A stretch of DNA of 64,000 bases, taken from NCBI GenBank assembly GCA_020746995.1, contig JAGPXD010000005.1:2604001-2668000 (forward strand), read 5' to 3'. The notes beneath the pieces are model-generated. The model was not told where the DNA came from, searched no databases, and saw only the letters and a list, made by a program, of their open reading frames with translations. Source of the DNA: Plectosphaerella cucumerina (Eukaryota; Ascomycota; Sordariomycetes; Glomerellales; Plectosphaerellaceae). Numbering within the stretch: position 1 is the first letter of the stretch; each line of letters begins with the position of its first letter. Shown here one piece after another: positions 1 through 12,742 of this stretch. Both the position numbers and the translations under genes were made by a program.

Positions 1-3000
1 GCTGCCCACGCTGGCAGCGATGCGCTCCGTAGGCCAAAGCTCGCCCGTCACCAGCGTCAGCTTGTCGGGGCGTTGGAACAGATGCTCAAACGCATCCTTG
101 AGTTCGTAGCATGCTTCGAAGACTTCCCGCCGGCCGAGGATGTAAAGACCCAGTCGTGCACGGGACAGTGCAACCGTCATGCGGCGGATATCTCTCAGGA
201 AACCGACGCGGGATGTCCTGGTCAGGGACAGGATGACGTCTGCAACATGTTAGCCAACGTGAATACAGTCTGTATGGGCAGCCAGTCAACTTACAGTCAT
301 TCTGCTCGCCCTGATACTTGTCCACTGTTGTGACAATCTTCGGCTGACCAAAGACGGCCTTGTTTGCACAACGATGTGCCAGCACATCCTTGATTAGCGC
401 CTTCTGACCCGCGTACGTGGTAAGAATGCTGATCTTCGATGCAGGGTATCCCAGCAGCCGCATGTACTGGTAAATAGCCACCGCATACTCGGCTTCGCCC
501 AGGTTCTGGATGAAATGCGGGCTCGGTTCGGCCTCACCCCGCCCCTTGTAGTCGGGCACTTGGATGAACTGGTAATCGTACTTGAAACCAGCATTGGCCT
601 GCACGAACTCCGGGTTGCTCTGAACGTGAGGGAGGTCTTCAAGCTTGGCGTATCGCCAGCGGTAGAGGTTGGCGATGCTTGGTCTCGCACGACCCTGCTG
701 ATCCAGGTTGATCGTAGGCACACCAAGTCGGACCAGCCGAGAGAAGAGCGACTGCTCAAGGTTGGCGTAGTGCCGGAATGCGTGGCTCTGAATAACGGGC
801 GAGTTTTGAAGGTGATCGCCGCAAAGAACCACCCTCTGAAGCGGCATCTGTCCGTTTTGAGGCTTCTGCATGGCAAGGGGAAGGAAGTTCTCAATCTCCG
901 TGATCTGTGCTGCCTCCTCCATGATGACATTGTCGTAGTGGAAGCCGAGGTTGGCGATTTCTTCCCTGTTGATCGCGGCATGAGTCGAGGTCATCGCAAC
1001 AATTCGGGCCTCGTTGGTGAGGAGGTAATTGGTCTTGTCCTTGTCGCGTCTCAAGATCTCAAACGGCATGACATCCGCAAGCTCGGAGAAGATCCTCATG
1101 ATGTGGCGGTAGCATCCCTCGGCTATCGCCTTGGCAGCTTCTCGGTCTGCTTCCCGGGGAAACAGGGGCTGCGGCGCAGAAGAGAAGTAGAAGTGGAAGG
1201 GGAACGCCTTGGCAATGTCCTCGCCCGAGGACGACTCGGCACTGAGAATCTCAGCGTACTTGGCCCAAGCAGGTTGAACGTACACCGAGTTGAAGTAGCC
1301 GGCCGTCTCCGCCGAGTTGCCATGGGCCCCGGGCGCGCCGATGCTCGCAGCAAGCCGATTGACTTCCAAGAGATACCTGTCGCGGTTCTCCAGGAAAGAC
1401 TCCACACGACCGTGTTTGCTAAAGCTGGCGTCCGTGTAGAGCTCTTCCTCACCACGACCCAGTCGCAGGAGGTGGCGCTCATCAATGTCCAGCCCGACAA
1501 TCTTGGCGAAAAGCTGGTTCAAAGCCTGGTTGCTGTGAGCAATGAGCAGCGTCTTCTGCTTGGGAAAGTTGTGGTAGATGTTGCTGATGATCTGCGTCGC
1601 GACATCCGTCTTGCCTGTTCCTGGAGGACCGACAATAACGGTGAGACCAGGCTGGGACCCAGAAGCGATGGCTTCGACCTGGGCGGCAGTGAACCGGACC
1701 GAGTTTGTCTTGGGGGCGTCCTGGGGATACGGGCCCATGCTTGGAGGCTCGTATGTGGATACCTTGAAGGTCTCAACATCTGCAAGCAGCGCCGGCTCGG
1801 CATCCCGACGCCGTTTCTTCGAAGGCTTGGCTGGAGCCTCCGCAGGTAGCTTTCCCGCAGACTCCAGTATGTAAGGAGGTCCGAAGCTGCCAGAGGCATC
1901 TTCGCTGGGCTCGATGATCTTACCCGGCAAGCTCTCGATGAGATGTTGCCAGTCGAGGAAAGTGTCGCGATAATCGAGAGCCTTGACCTGGTTCGGCAAG
2001 TGACGGTATGTGGCACCAGCAGGATCGCCATATCCCAGGAAGACCTCGTGAAGCCACGAAGCTACCGGGACATCCGCCAGAGTGAGGCTGCGGATAGACT
2101 CCAGTACCGGCTTGAAGTTGTTTTCTCTCCCACTCCGCCGCATGATGATGTTTACGCGATCGTAGATGTTCAGCTTTCCAGCTGCTGTCTTCTCGGCGTC
2201 TTGCGTGTACGTCCGTGGGTCGAGCTTCAGCTGGAAGACTCGCTTGCCATCATTCCTGCCGCCCTGATCCTTCACGGCCCGGCCTTTGTCGTCCATGATG
2301 CGAATAACTTCTGCGGTGCGCACGCCCACGACCCCAAACGACTGAGCCTCCGATTGGAGTGATGCGCCATTCTCTTCTGTCTTGTCGGCTGGCGCCTCCA
2401 AGGCAAGAAGGAAGACAACATCACCAGTCCGCAATGAGTCCCACTCCCTCCGGATTGAGTCGTTGAGCCGGCGCACATCCACAGACACCTCTGCCCGAAC
2501 AGCGGAGGGCTTGTCATCGCCGACCAGTGCGGGAACGACCTCGAGAATGCTGCTCACGTTAGTACTCAATGAGACCTGGTGGTTGAGAAAGGAGCACTTA
2601 CGAGGCCTTGGAGCATTGCATTGCCATTTTTGAGAAACCCGGGAAGCGCGTCTCTCCAGGGTTCCTGCTCTCCGGCTTCAGCCGCCGGACGACCGTCTCG
2701 ATATCCTTGCGAATGCCGTAGAAGGCTTCTGACCGCGCAAGGAATAGTGACCGCCACAGGAAGTCGCCAACAGACAGGTACTGAAGATTGAGTTTCGGCA
2801 TGGCGAGAGGATGCGACCCATCGTACTTCTCAGCACGAATCAGACTGCCTTCGAAGAGGGAAACCTCTGTCGGGACAAGGCTCATGTCTCTGGCGATCTC
2901 CTGGAACGTCTTCCGCCGCTCGAACGTGGTTGAAAGGATCTCAAGGAGCAGTTTCCTGTCGATCCGCACTGCCAGATGCTCCGGGTATGATGTGCGCAGG

Positions 3001-4305
3001 TGAAGCAGATTCGCAAGCTCGACCAACTGATCGCAAGACAAGGGTTCAAGAAGCGGCTCGAGGTCTTCCCTCTTATCAATGGAGCCGTAATTGGCCAACG
3101 CCAAAACTGTGAGCTGGTCCTTAAAGTGCTTCAGCGCGACTCTCTGAAGACGCGCCAGGGTCGCGCAGTGCTTGTCAAATGCTTGCGTCTGGCTGAACTG
3201 GGTCCCTGTCTGATCGTCGATGGTGAAGTGTGTGTAATGAGCCAGCAAAGACCGAAGGTCCTGAAGGAGACCACAGTCCTCGTTGTTGAGGAGTGGCGAG
3301 AGCTTCATGGCTGCTGTAAGATGAAGGTCGATGAGCAAAGAGTTGACATATCGGCGAGTCGGCAGCTGGCTGAGCAAGTCGGTGAGAAACTCCACAAATC
3401 GTTCACAGTAAAGAATTTGGTCTGCCAGCTGTTAGATCTTCGTCTCCTCGCAAAAAAAGAAGAGCACTCACCAGCCTTGGCATTGGCGTCGTACAGCTGG
3501 TTGAGGAAGTCGAGGACGAGGGTGTAAAGCCAAGAGCGATCAAACCGCAACCTGGACTTGGCAGCCTCATCCGAGGCATCGAACCTCTTCACTGAGGCTC
3601 TCCAAGCCTTCCTAGCATGTGGGTTTTGGTCGAGCTTCGATTCCCGCAGCGCGTCGCTCGACAGGTTTTGCCATATGGAGATGGACACAAGTGGCGCGCA
3701 TTCTTTCCTGACAATAGCGCAATCGAGGCTCTGAAATGCCGAGATGAAGAAGGAAAGTAGATGTGTGCGGATCGTCGGTGAGAGTGTCTGATCGAGGGTC
3801 AGGGAGAGAATGCGACGGAACAGCCCCGAGAAGTCGTCGGGACGATCCTCAAATGTGCTCCACAGGTCGAGCTGCTCTCTCCTCTTTGCATTGACCAGAA
3901 GGACTATCAGAAGTACGTGGTGGTTCGAAGAATCGTCTGTGTATCCGGGCCAGAGATAGCTGCAAGGGAAGGGTATTAGCAAACGCGTGTAGGAATACCA
4001 AGAACAGCGGAAGAGCCATACCTCTCCAGAGTCTGCAGCCCTTCCAGAACAAGCAGTGACTTGTAGGGGAAGCTGTCGCGCTCCAAAACATCCCACAAGT
4101 CCTTCTTCACGACATCATTCTTGACCTTGACCTTGGTGGTCCTCTTGGTTCCCTTCAGCCAGTGCTTGCGAGCCAGCTGCGCAAACTCGCTCTCCCCCTC
4201 AATGTCCGCAATGGTGGGGCGATCAACCGCGCTCTCCTGTGTGGCTTGTTTCGCAGGCTGAGCTTCCTTGCCGCTGCTCTTCTTCTGCCTCTTCGCGGTG
4301 GGCAT
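1..4305 (-). CDS. cwf11: Intron-binding RNA helicase Aquarius / Cwf11 (C-terminus beyond window)
   Basis: Spliceosome-associated superfamily 1 RNA helicase of the Aquarius (AQR/EMB-4/Cwf11) family, nuclear, which binds intron RNA near the branch site. I rebuilt five exons: 4305-4022, 3959-3472, 3421-2602, 2549-295 and 239-1. The phase closes at all four introns, giving at least 1362 residues. The third intron has a perfect TACTAAC branch site near 2562. The N-terminal half is helical (ARM-like) and includes YLWPGYTD just after the first intron. The C-terminal half has a Walker A motif GPPGTGKTD near 1620, a Walker B variant EEAAQ near 920, and VDKYQGEQNDYVILSL across the last intron, which is typical of Aquarius. 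The start MPTAKRQKKSS has a basic, nuclear-type N-terminus. The C-terminus lies left of base 1. It is divergent to the THO subunit gene. Confidence 0.93.
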
Positions 4306-4847
4306 CGTCGGTGGTCGCGGGTGTTGCTGTTCTTAGACGGCCAGGGGCCAAGCAAACATGCCGGCTGGGTATACACAATTGGATCGCGTCGTGGTGCAGA
4401 TTCGGCTCGTATGATTGAATGCTGGCAGTGACTGGAGTTCGCGGCGGGTGGGTGTGGTAGCTCTCGTTGTTATGGATGATGTCGCGCGGTCAGGTACTAC
4501 TTCAAAAAATCAGCCTCGTCAAATCGCCCTGCAGCGTTGCACGGCTGGCGGTCTAGTACAGTGGATACCTAGCCCGGCACCTGGGAGTGTCATAGCGGGT
4601 CGAGTAGCTTGATCCAAGCTCCGGGCGTGTCTCAGCGAATCAGCACGCGAAGAAGTATGCAACAAACCCCCATAGCGATGGGCCATCGTCCTGGGTCTGC
4701 GCAACTCCATTGACCACTCTCTCAGCCTTGCAAGTTCTAGTCGGGGACCTCTTCATCCCGCTCAGCTTCCAGCACTCGGTCGCTCCGCCCAAACAACACC
4801 AGCATCGCAAGGCTCGGAGGACCCCAAAACCTCCTGTCGCGCCCAAG
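4306..4847. promoter_or_regulatory. Divergent promoter between cwf11 and the THO subunit gene
   Basis: This 542-bp spacer separates the start codon of the Aquarius homologue (minus) from that of the THOC1 homologue (plus). It must hold both core promoters. I saw no clear TATA box. An in-frame upstream ATG at 4710 precedes the chosen THOC1 start, so the 5' leader could be shorter or the protein longer. Confidence 0.6.
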
Positions 4848-7478
4848 ATGCCTTCCGCGACTAGCGATTACAACCAAGTGCCGTCCGTGGTCTCGTTTTC
4901 GAGTCTCTTGGATGAACTTCTCGCGCGCGCAGCACAGGCGAAACCGACTTCAACTATCGAGCCCGCCTTGCAACCCTCCGACTTTGGCAACTTCAGGGAA
5001 TCTATTGCGTCAATATTCAGTTCGGAAGAGGAGACATCCGCCGACTCGAGCGCCACGCCAACAACAAACCCTCCAAAGACCAAGCAGTTCGCAGCCATCG
5101 AGACCGCAACCCGCAACCTGTTCTGCAGCCTGATCGTTAGTCCCCATGTACCATCGAGGCGCTTGGTCAAATGCTGACCTCTATAGGCGTCCACGACCAT
5201 CGAATCCCCCGACTTCGTGCGCGTCTGGAACCTGTTCGACCTCATTTCTGTCCTGTCCGACGATGAACAATGCGAGGCAGGGCTACTCTTCTGGCTGATT
5301 GAGGAGCTTCTTGATAGTCAGACGATTGCAGGCTGCCGCCGCATCTTCGACTATCTCGAGTCGCGGCGCGAGAGGATTACGACAAAGCACTGGAGTAGGA
5401 AGCACTTGGTCATTCTTCGAAGCTGCAATGAACTGCTTCGCCGGTTGTCGCGAGCAGAGGACACGGCTTTTTGCGGTCGCGTCTTCATCTTTCTCTTCCA
5501 GAGCTTCCCCTTGGGCGATAGGAGTTCCGTCAATCTCAGGGGCGAGTACCATGTCGAAAACGTCACCGCGTTTGACCAGACACCCTCCACCGATGCGCAA
5601 GAGTCCGGCGAAAAGATGAGCATCGACTCGGAACCCAAGTCGCAGACAAAGGCTGTATCGTTTAACGGAGACAAAGACGCCTCTCAAGATCCTTTTGCGA
5701 AATCAGAGTCTCTGTACACTACCTTTTGGATGCTGCAGGAGAGCTTCAGTCAACCAAAGCGCTTGTTTGATGTGGCAAATCTTGCATCCTTCAAGACTGG
5801 GCTCGAGGCGACACTGAAGACATTCCGCACCATCCAAGAAGAGCAAGGTACGCGGCCTGCAAAGTCGACGAACGCTGCCGAAGGCGCCGCCAAGCGGAAA
5901 CGGGAGAATGAGGAGGACTCGGGAGCGGCCAACGCCTTCAACCCCAAGTATCTCACCAGCCGCGACCTGTTTGAGCTCGAGGTATGACTACTCAGCCCGG
6001 AAAACTTCGCACGCTCCGAGACTAACCACCCATCACAGATCAGCGATCTGTCCTTCCGAAGGCACATCCTGGTCCAGGCCTTTATCATTGTCGAGTTCCT
6101 TCTCTCACTATCCAAGGCGGCGAAGGAGAAGGTCAAGTCTGTTAAGAACCAGAACAAGTCTGTCATGTACCTCGACTACGAGCTCAGCGACGAGGACGCC
6201 ACATGGGCTCTCAACATGAAGAAGACGGTCGAGGACTGTCTCAGGCAGGGCAACGACGGCGCCCAATTCCACCGCATGATCGACACAGTCCTGGCCAGGG
6301 ACAAGAACTGGGTCCGCTGGAAGGTCGAGAGCTGCCAGCCCATCGAGCGCGAGGCCGTCAAGGCCGAGGACTTTGCCAAGGCCCAGGACGAGCTCCGCAG
6401 GATGACCGCCAATAAGCGCCGGCGAGGGATGCCCATGAACTCGCTCCCGCTCGACTTCATGCGGGACAGGGACCACGACGAGGAGATGGAGAAGTTCAAG
6501 CAGCCGGACAGATATCAGCTGCCGGAGCTGGCGAGCTTCCAGAAATCAATCTCCAACGACGACCTGGAGATCGAGATGCCCACCAACGACGAGACCAAGG
6601 CGGCAGCCATCGAGAGCAAGGCCAGCAAGCAGTGGCGGGCCCTGCGCATCGCGGCCAAGACCAAAATCTCCATGTTTGAAAAGATCACCGACCCTGACAA
6701 CATTGATCCCATCTTCGGAGAAGCCGAGGACCCGGATGCCGTCGTCGACGAGACAGCGGCCGAAGGCAAGGCCGACCCACCCACCGACCAGAGGCCACTG
6801 GTCATCTCCGGCCCCGTAGGCGCCGGCAAGACCGCCCTCTCCGACCTCCTAATCCAGCGCAACCCCGGCACCTTTGCCTTTGTCAAGCGGCACACGACCC
6901 GGAAGCTGGACGGCACCGCCGACAGCGACCACCAGTTCATTGAGAAGCAGGCATTCGACATGCTGAGGGACGGCGACGTCCTTCTCGAGTACACCACCGT
7001 CGACGAAGTCGACTACGGCACCAGCCGACGAGCCGTTGAAGCCTCCGCGACCGCTGGCAAGGTTCCCATCGTCTTCATGGACGCCGAGGCTATCCAGCAG
7101 GCGCGCGACAACGGCTTCAACGCACGCTTCATCCTCATCACACCCCCTTCCAAGGAAGCACTCGAGGAGCGCCTGAAGAAGGCGGAGAAGGCCGAGGAGG
7201 CCGTCACTAAGGCGCTAGCGAGCGCGGAGCCGTTCCTCGCCGAGGATAACGCGGCGCAGACGAAGGGATTCGATCTCGTCGTCGTCAACGATGATCTTGA
7301 GGCTGCGTTAACGGCTCTTCGGGACTTTGTCTACGGTCCGTCGAAGAACGGGGAGGAGTCTGGGGATTCTGCACCAGCAGAGGCCGCGGCGACGCCACAA
7401 GCTGAAGCTGCGGCGGATGCGGTTCCTGCTCAAGATACGGAGATGAACGATGCGGCGGCAGCACCTGCGGAGGCTTGA
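4848..7478 (+). CDS. hpr1: THO complex subunit Hpr1/THOC1 fused to a guanylate-kinase-like domain
   Basis: Subunit 1 of the THO complex, which couples transcription to mRNP assembly and export and suppresses R-loops in the nucleus. Exons are 4848-5135, 5187-5981 and 6039-7478, giving 840 residues. The THOC1 part (about residues 90-480) holds the hallmark stretch SPDFVRVWNLFDLISVLSDD and a helical core ending near LPLDFMRDRDHDEEMEKF. Residues about 614-794 (bases 6795-7338) match guanylate kinase: P-loop GPVGAGKTA, HTTRK, DYGTSRRAVE, and the closing FDLVVVNDDLEAAL. The arginine-rich lid of active enzymes is missing (replaced by KKAEKAEEAVTKA). An acidic Ala-rich tail follows. Human THOC1 has a death domain in this place. 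The start at 4848 is preferred for its context; an in-frame ATG at 4710 exists. Confidence 0.9.
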
Positions 7479-7963
7479 TCTGACAAAAGGCCTTGGGAGT
7501 GTGGGGACGAATGACACGATATGTAGAAAACATCGATGATACCCAAGAAGAGAGAGAATAGTTCCCCTTCACCGAAGACACTGGTGCCCCTTGGAAAACC
7601 CATTGCGTGATGAGTTGTGGAAGCTGACACGACACTAAGATCACATCACTCATTTTTGGTCCAGACTCAGTAGTAACGAAGTTCTTTTCTGTCTCAAGAA
7701 CACTAGCGTACTATTCCCCGCGCTGTTCCGGGTAGGTAGGTATCTCAATCTCACTCTGCTGTAGTATGATCGCGCCATGAGTAGTATATCCAAGATGATG
7801 TGATGCCGCGCTTATGGCGCCAACTTTGCCTGTATGCAGATGCTGAGAAACAGAACCAAAAATAAATAACACGTCTTTCGCTGCTGCTCCCAGGGTCCAG
7901 GGACCATGGTCATGATGATGTAGTGGGAAAAAATCATGGGGAGCCTTTCGGGAAGGCCACCCG
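7479..7963. other. Convergent 3' spacer
   Basis: Spacer of 485 bp between two convergent stop codons, presumably holding both 3' UTRs. I see no gene, repeat or RNA in it. Confidence 0.6.
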
Positions 7964-9845
7964 TTAAGCCTCGGCGGGCACGTCGCCGTCGTCAGAGTCA
8001 TCTTCGTCAGAAGATTCGGCAGTTTGGGATAGACCTGAGCGTCGGTCAACGTGTGTGCTCCTGAAAGAATGATGATTTTAGCCCGCCGCCCGCATTCGTG
8101 TTGCTGAGAAAACGACGTGACAGACGGACAGGTTGGTGGAAAGCAAAGCATCTGCGAGGGGGACAGGGATCGAGCTATGGGTAGGTCACATACCATCGAT
8201 TTGTCTGCCACTCGACGACCCAGTTGCAGCATATCTTAAGCCTTTCCCTCACACTGGTGGTGTGCAGGAGCTTGTACTTCTCGACCTCCTTGACGGGAAG
8301 GATGCTTGCGAACCACCAAGGGAAGTGAGCGGCGTCATTGGGGCATTCGCCGTAAATGGTGAGGATGCGTTGTGCCAGCCACGGGACGCTCTGTTGTCGC
8401 ATCCGCTCAACAAACGCAATGGCAAACTCAAGCAGCTCCCTTGTCGGCATGCGAGCGACATCTTCTTCTGTTGTCTCATGTTCGTCGGGGGAACCGTTGG
8501 GATGCCGGGCGCGAGGGCTGCGCGCCATTTGTGACGGCTGCTGGGTTTCTCGTGCTTCTGTTTCTTCCTCCTCCTCCAGGCTCACGTCGTCGACCCTATC
8601 AATCTTGGCGACCGTGTAACCATCCAGTGTGCCGTGACGGAGGACCTTGAACCTGGATATGCCTTGCGTCTCGATGAGACTGCGTCCATCTGCAAAGTAC
8701 TCGGCGTTGACGATCCTGAGCAGCGTTCCATACTCGCAAAAGTGAGCACCGTCGTCTGCCGATGTCGGACGTCGTGGAAGGACCATGCCAAACGTCCGGT
8801 CACCTTCAATGGCCCTCCTGATCATCAGCCGATACCGAGGCTCGAAGATGTGGAGGAAGGTGGGCATGAGAGGGAATGAGAGGGTGCAGACGAAGATGGG
8901 TATGTCGAACTCGCGGTGGCGGTTCATAGCCTCGGCGGCCAGGGCGTCACCGCGGGTCAGGACGGCATCGGCCCAGAAAGTATTGATGATTTTCGAGAGA
9001 TAGTCGTTGGATGGACAAGACTGACGGTGCAGAAGAGGGCTCACGGAAAGGCCCCTCCGGCATATGGGACAATAGAGTGAGTGGTCGAGGACCCGGTGCA
9101 GGCAGGAGCGGCAGAAGGTGTGGCCGCACACGGTGGTCAGGGGGTCGTAGAAGAGGGCGTAGCAGACTTGGCAGTCCATCTCGGTGCGAACCGTCTCCTT
9201 CAGTCGCATGAAAACCTCCTCGTCCCATTTTGACAGCTGCTCCCCTGAAGCGAGCGTCTCCTCATACGACAGGTCGATGTCGTAGTCCAGCTCACCCTCT
9301 GTCGCCATAACATATGTCGCGACCAGCCTGCCGCCGGCTAGGGTCCTAGAACCCGTCTTCAGGGGGGCCAGGACGGGCACCCCAGTCAGAGCTCGCTCAT
9401 CCCGCGGTGTGATGCGCGTCGACATCTCGGTGGCTGTGTGATGTTTCCCCAGGTCCTCCAGCGATTTCTTGAAGTGGTTGATGGCCTTGCTCAGAACAAC
9501 ATCCACACCGCAGTCCCCTAGCGCATGTTTCCTGCCGCATTCTGGGAACGGGCATTCGAAGCCGTGAAGTCTGCCAGGCGTGGCGGGGTAGGAGATGTGC
9601 TCGCGTGTCCGGGCCTCGGGCAGACAGCTTCGACATAGGCTGCGGCCGCAAGGCAGGGTTACGGGGTCTCGGAGGGGCAGCGAGCATTGGCGACATTGGA
9701 AGAGGCGGATGATGGCGCGGATCTGCTCGGGGCGCAAGGGGCTGTCGACGGTGCCATGATCCTTCTCCTCCTCTGCCTCATGCGTGGGGTCAGAGGTCAG
9801 GGCCGAAGGTCTGCTCTCGAAGACCTCGGATTGGTCTTGTGACAT
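7964..9845 (-). CDS. crgA: RING-finger and LON-domain protein, CrgA-like (putative ubiquitin ligase)
   Basis: Protein of 582 residues with two RING-type zinc-binding segments and a LON substrate-binding domain. Fungal homologues are annotated as CrgA; Mucor CrgA represses carotenoid synthesis. It is probably an E3 ubiquitin ligase, not a protease, because there is no AAA or Ser-Lys catalytic part. Exons are 9845-8194 and 8060-7964. RING 1 (residues 51-103) reads CRQCSLPL...CGRSLCRSC, with Arg where the usual His sits. RING 2 (225-263) is canonical: CQVCYALF...CGHTFCRSC...CPIC. The LON domain spans about 312-520 (FDIPIFVCTLSFPLMPTFLHIFEPRYR). Without the 133-bp intron at 8061-8193 the frame would end at 8175. 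Splicing instead adds an acidic tail, AESSDEDDSDDGDVPAEA, a plausible true C-terminus. Confidence 0.88.
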
Positions 9846-12742
9846 GAACGCCAGTAGTGAGCAAGCTCACGGGCTGGGTATGGCGGATCGCCTGTGGTTG
9901 CGGGTTCGTGATGGCCGACCTCGAACTGGAGGAAAGCGGGCGCTTTTTTGCGCGGCGCAAGTCGAACGGGTTGTGGCAGATGAGGACGACGAGGCGGCCA
10001 GGTAGACGACGAGGGTTGAAAGTTGCGACGCTCGGGTTTCAGTGGCGGCCGGGGCGCAAAAGTAGGTGGTGGTGGTGATGTGCGGTTGCACTGGTGGGCT
10101 GACGGGCCACGACGAGGTCATAAAGGCTGGTAGCGGCGAAGATGAGGCGAATGGATCAGCTTCAAAGGATCTCTGGTCGGGGGGTGAGGTTAGGTCGTGC
10201 CGAGGGCGCCGAAGATACGGGGTTGAGCGCAGAGGATGTCAGGTATGTAGTCTGGGAAGATGTCGGCGGGTGACCAGCCGGGATGGGAATGTATGCGTAA
10301 CCAGACGAGAGAGCCAGCTAGAAAGATGGAGACACGACGACCCTGGCGGTGTCATGGACCGAGCGGGTCTGGCAGGCAAGTCAAGGTCAGGCAGGCAGGC
10401 CGAGGGGTGGTGGATGGTGCGCGCGCAAGAGGACGTTTCGATTTGCGACCACGAGTAAGGGGGTAGGCAAGGTAGATAGATCCTCAGCCGCTAGTAGGAA
10501 CTGTATAGGGGTTCTCCGTTGGATGTGGTGTGTGGTGCATGTGTTGGCGGGGGAGGTTCCTGAACTGGGAGAGCTGTCTCGGGTACATGTACAGTCAGTA
10601 AGTACCCTGCTTCTCTCCAGCAGGTATTGTGCGGCTTGGCATGTCCCATTTGGCCTGGATTTCTGGCGTCGCGCCGGGTTGCGCAGCGCAGCGCATTGCG
10701 GCCCGGACCAGGGGACTGGCGAAAAGAAACAGAGGGAACCCGTGAGCCAGCGACGGCGGCGGCAGCGGGGGGGGTCTCTACGACTCCAGGGTCTCGGACC
10801 AGGGGTCTTCAATGTGGCCGCTGGCGAGCGGTGGAATCGTCATACATGAAGATGGCGCATCCAATCAGGACCGGTTCGGCGTTGAACGACAGCGAGGTGT
10901 GTCTGGTGTGTCTGGTTCTGTGTGGGCGGATGTCAAGGGACGGAGGGTCGGGGTCAGATGGGGGGTTTGTGATGAGGTCAACGAAGTCAAGCTTATGGGT
11001 TTTCAGCGGAAGTCCGAGTTCAATGTCTTACATTGCATTCAACATTTGGCGAGAGCGAGTCCGACGCTCCTTCCAAATTGTTCCATGCGATATCCACGGA
11101 TGGCAGGTACCTCTCTGGGAATGGGAAGTCGCGACCCAGGCAGGCAGCCCTGGCAAGTCTCAGTCTCACTCCAGGTCCAGTCCAATCCTTCCCGGTCCTC
11201 GGTCGTCCGATGGCAGCGACAAAGGGCAAGTGCCCCGCGCTTGTCAAGAGTCCCTGACGACATTGATTTTCCCGCCCCGCGCGCCCCGCGATTGGAAGGA
11301 ACCCGACAGCCTCACGGGTCCCAGCAGCTCACTGGCCCAGTCCAACGGTCCCCAAACTGAAAAGTCTATCTGGCCGTTTCCATCCCACAAGCATGGCTCG
11401 GGATTATCGGTATTCTAGGCGCTGGAAACACAGCGTCCTGGCGTGCTGTTGAATTCATACCCGCTGCTGCACCGTTTCAGGGCTCCAAAAGCCGCTCACC
11501 TCGCGCGGGCGCGCCCAGGGTTCAAGTTGAGAGGCGTCCGCAATCGGCAGGGCACCACGCGCAATGACGACATCTGTCGAGGGACGACTTCTCACGAACA
11601 GTCACTTCCGAAGTTTCTCACCGAAACACCAGAGTTTTACCCAAGGTCATACAACAACTCATTGCCTACCTAGTAGACTTGAAACCTGCAACACCAGAGA
11701 GTTTGATATATCCATCAGCTAGCTCTTCACTGCACAACAGATCTCAAGGTACTTATTGAGAACTCATCGTGACAAGTCTTGTACCAATATGCAAGGCACC
11801 GCACGTCCCAACGCCCGACTCCACGTCGGGCGGGCCCCATCGAGGAAACTGCGCCGCGAACCCACCCATCAGTGCCAAACCGCCCTGATCCAAACCACAT
11901 CTCCCGATCCCGTGCCCGACTGCGTGGTCGCTGCCATCGGCGCCATTCCTCGTTGCGCGCCCCCAGCCCGGGACTACTCCTTGCAGAACCCAGCTCTCCC
12001 GGCTGACTGGCGGCAAGACTGAAGGACACAAAGGCCTGACCTGGACACATGGGGTCGCGTTGCACCCCCCCGATCGGCTTTCTGCGAGATCCACGCGTCA
12101 TCACAAACAGCTAGAACATGCTGAGCCAGCTTGGCCAGGTCGAGGCCACGCCGATAGCCCCGTGATCCTAGACCCCTATTCGTAATATTATCCAAGCCTC
12201 CACACAAGCTCCATGGCGACAGCTTACAATACAACGCTGTGTTCTGCATCCGGGCATCCGATGGGACATCCAATCAAGGCATATCTACGCCGACGATCAA
12301 CGCCGACGGCCATCCCCAAGGATGCAGAGGCTGCAGCCTATAGATTCTGGCCCTGTCAGCCTTGGAGTCAACTCCGCATTGAGCCCGCCAAGGCCAAGGC
12401 TGACACCTCCCCTCATCTCCAGCTGCTGCCATTGCCTGCCGTTTGCATTCCTGTGGTCACCACTTTACCCATCTACACGCCGCATCGTCAGAAATAGCGC
12501 TCATCATGACCACCACAAAGCATTATTCAAGAAGAGCCCCTCTCTTGTGCTGACAGCAGCAGGTGTTTCAGCTGCCAAGAAACGTTCCATTCGTCCATGT
12601 GTCCACGACTATGACCCTATGATATTGGACACGACCCTTCTCGGGCTGATTATGCCGAGGGCCGACCTCGCCGGCCGGCATGCTGCATACAGTCCAGAAA
12701 TCTTGCACTACGAAAACAAAACAGGACCTACGCCCATTACTT
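9846..12742. other. Long spacer upstream of crgA-like gene
   Basis: 2.9 kb between the crgA-like start and the INSIG stop, both on the minus strand. It presumably contains the crgA-like promoter and leader and the INSIG 3' UTR. Open frames here (for example 10627-11418) have composition unlike protein and no recognisable motif. I see no RNA gene or mobile element. Confidence 0.5.

Noticed and set aside
10627..11418. 263-codon plus frame in the spacer after crgA
   Set aside because: No domain, odd composition, no supporting splice or start context.
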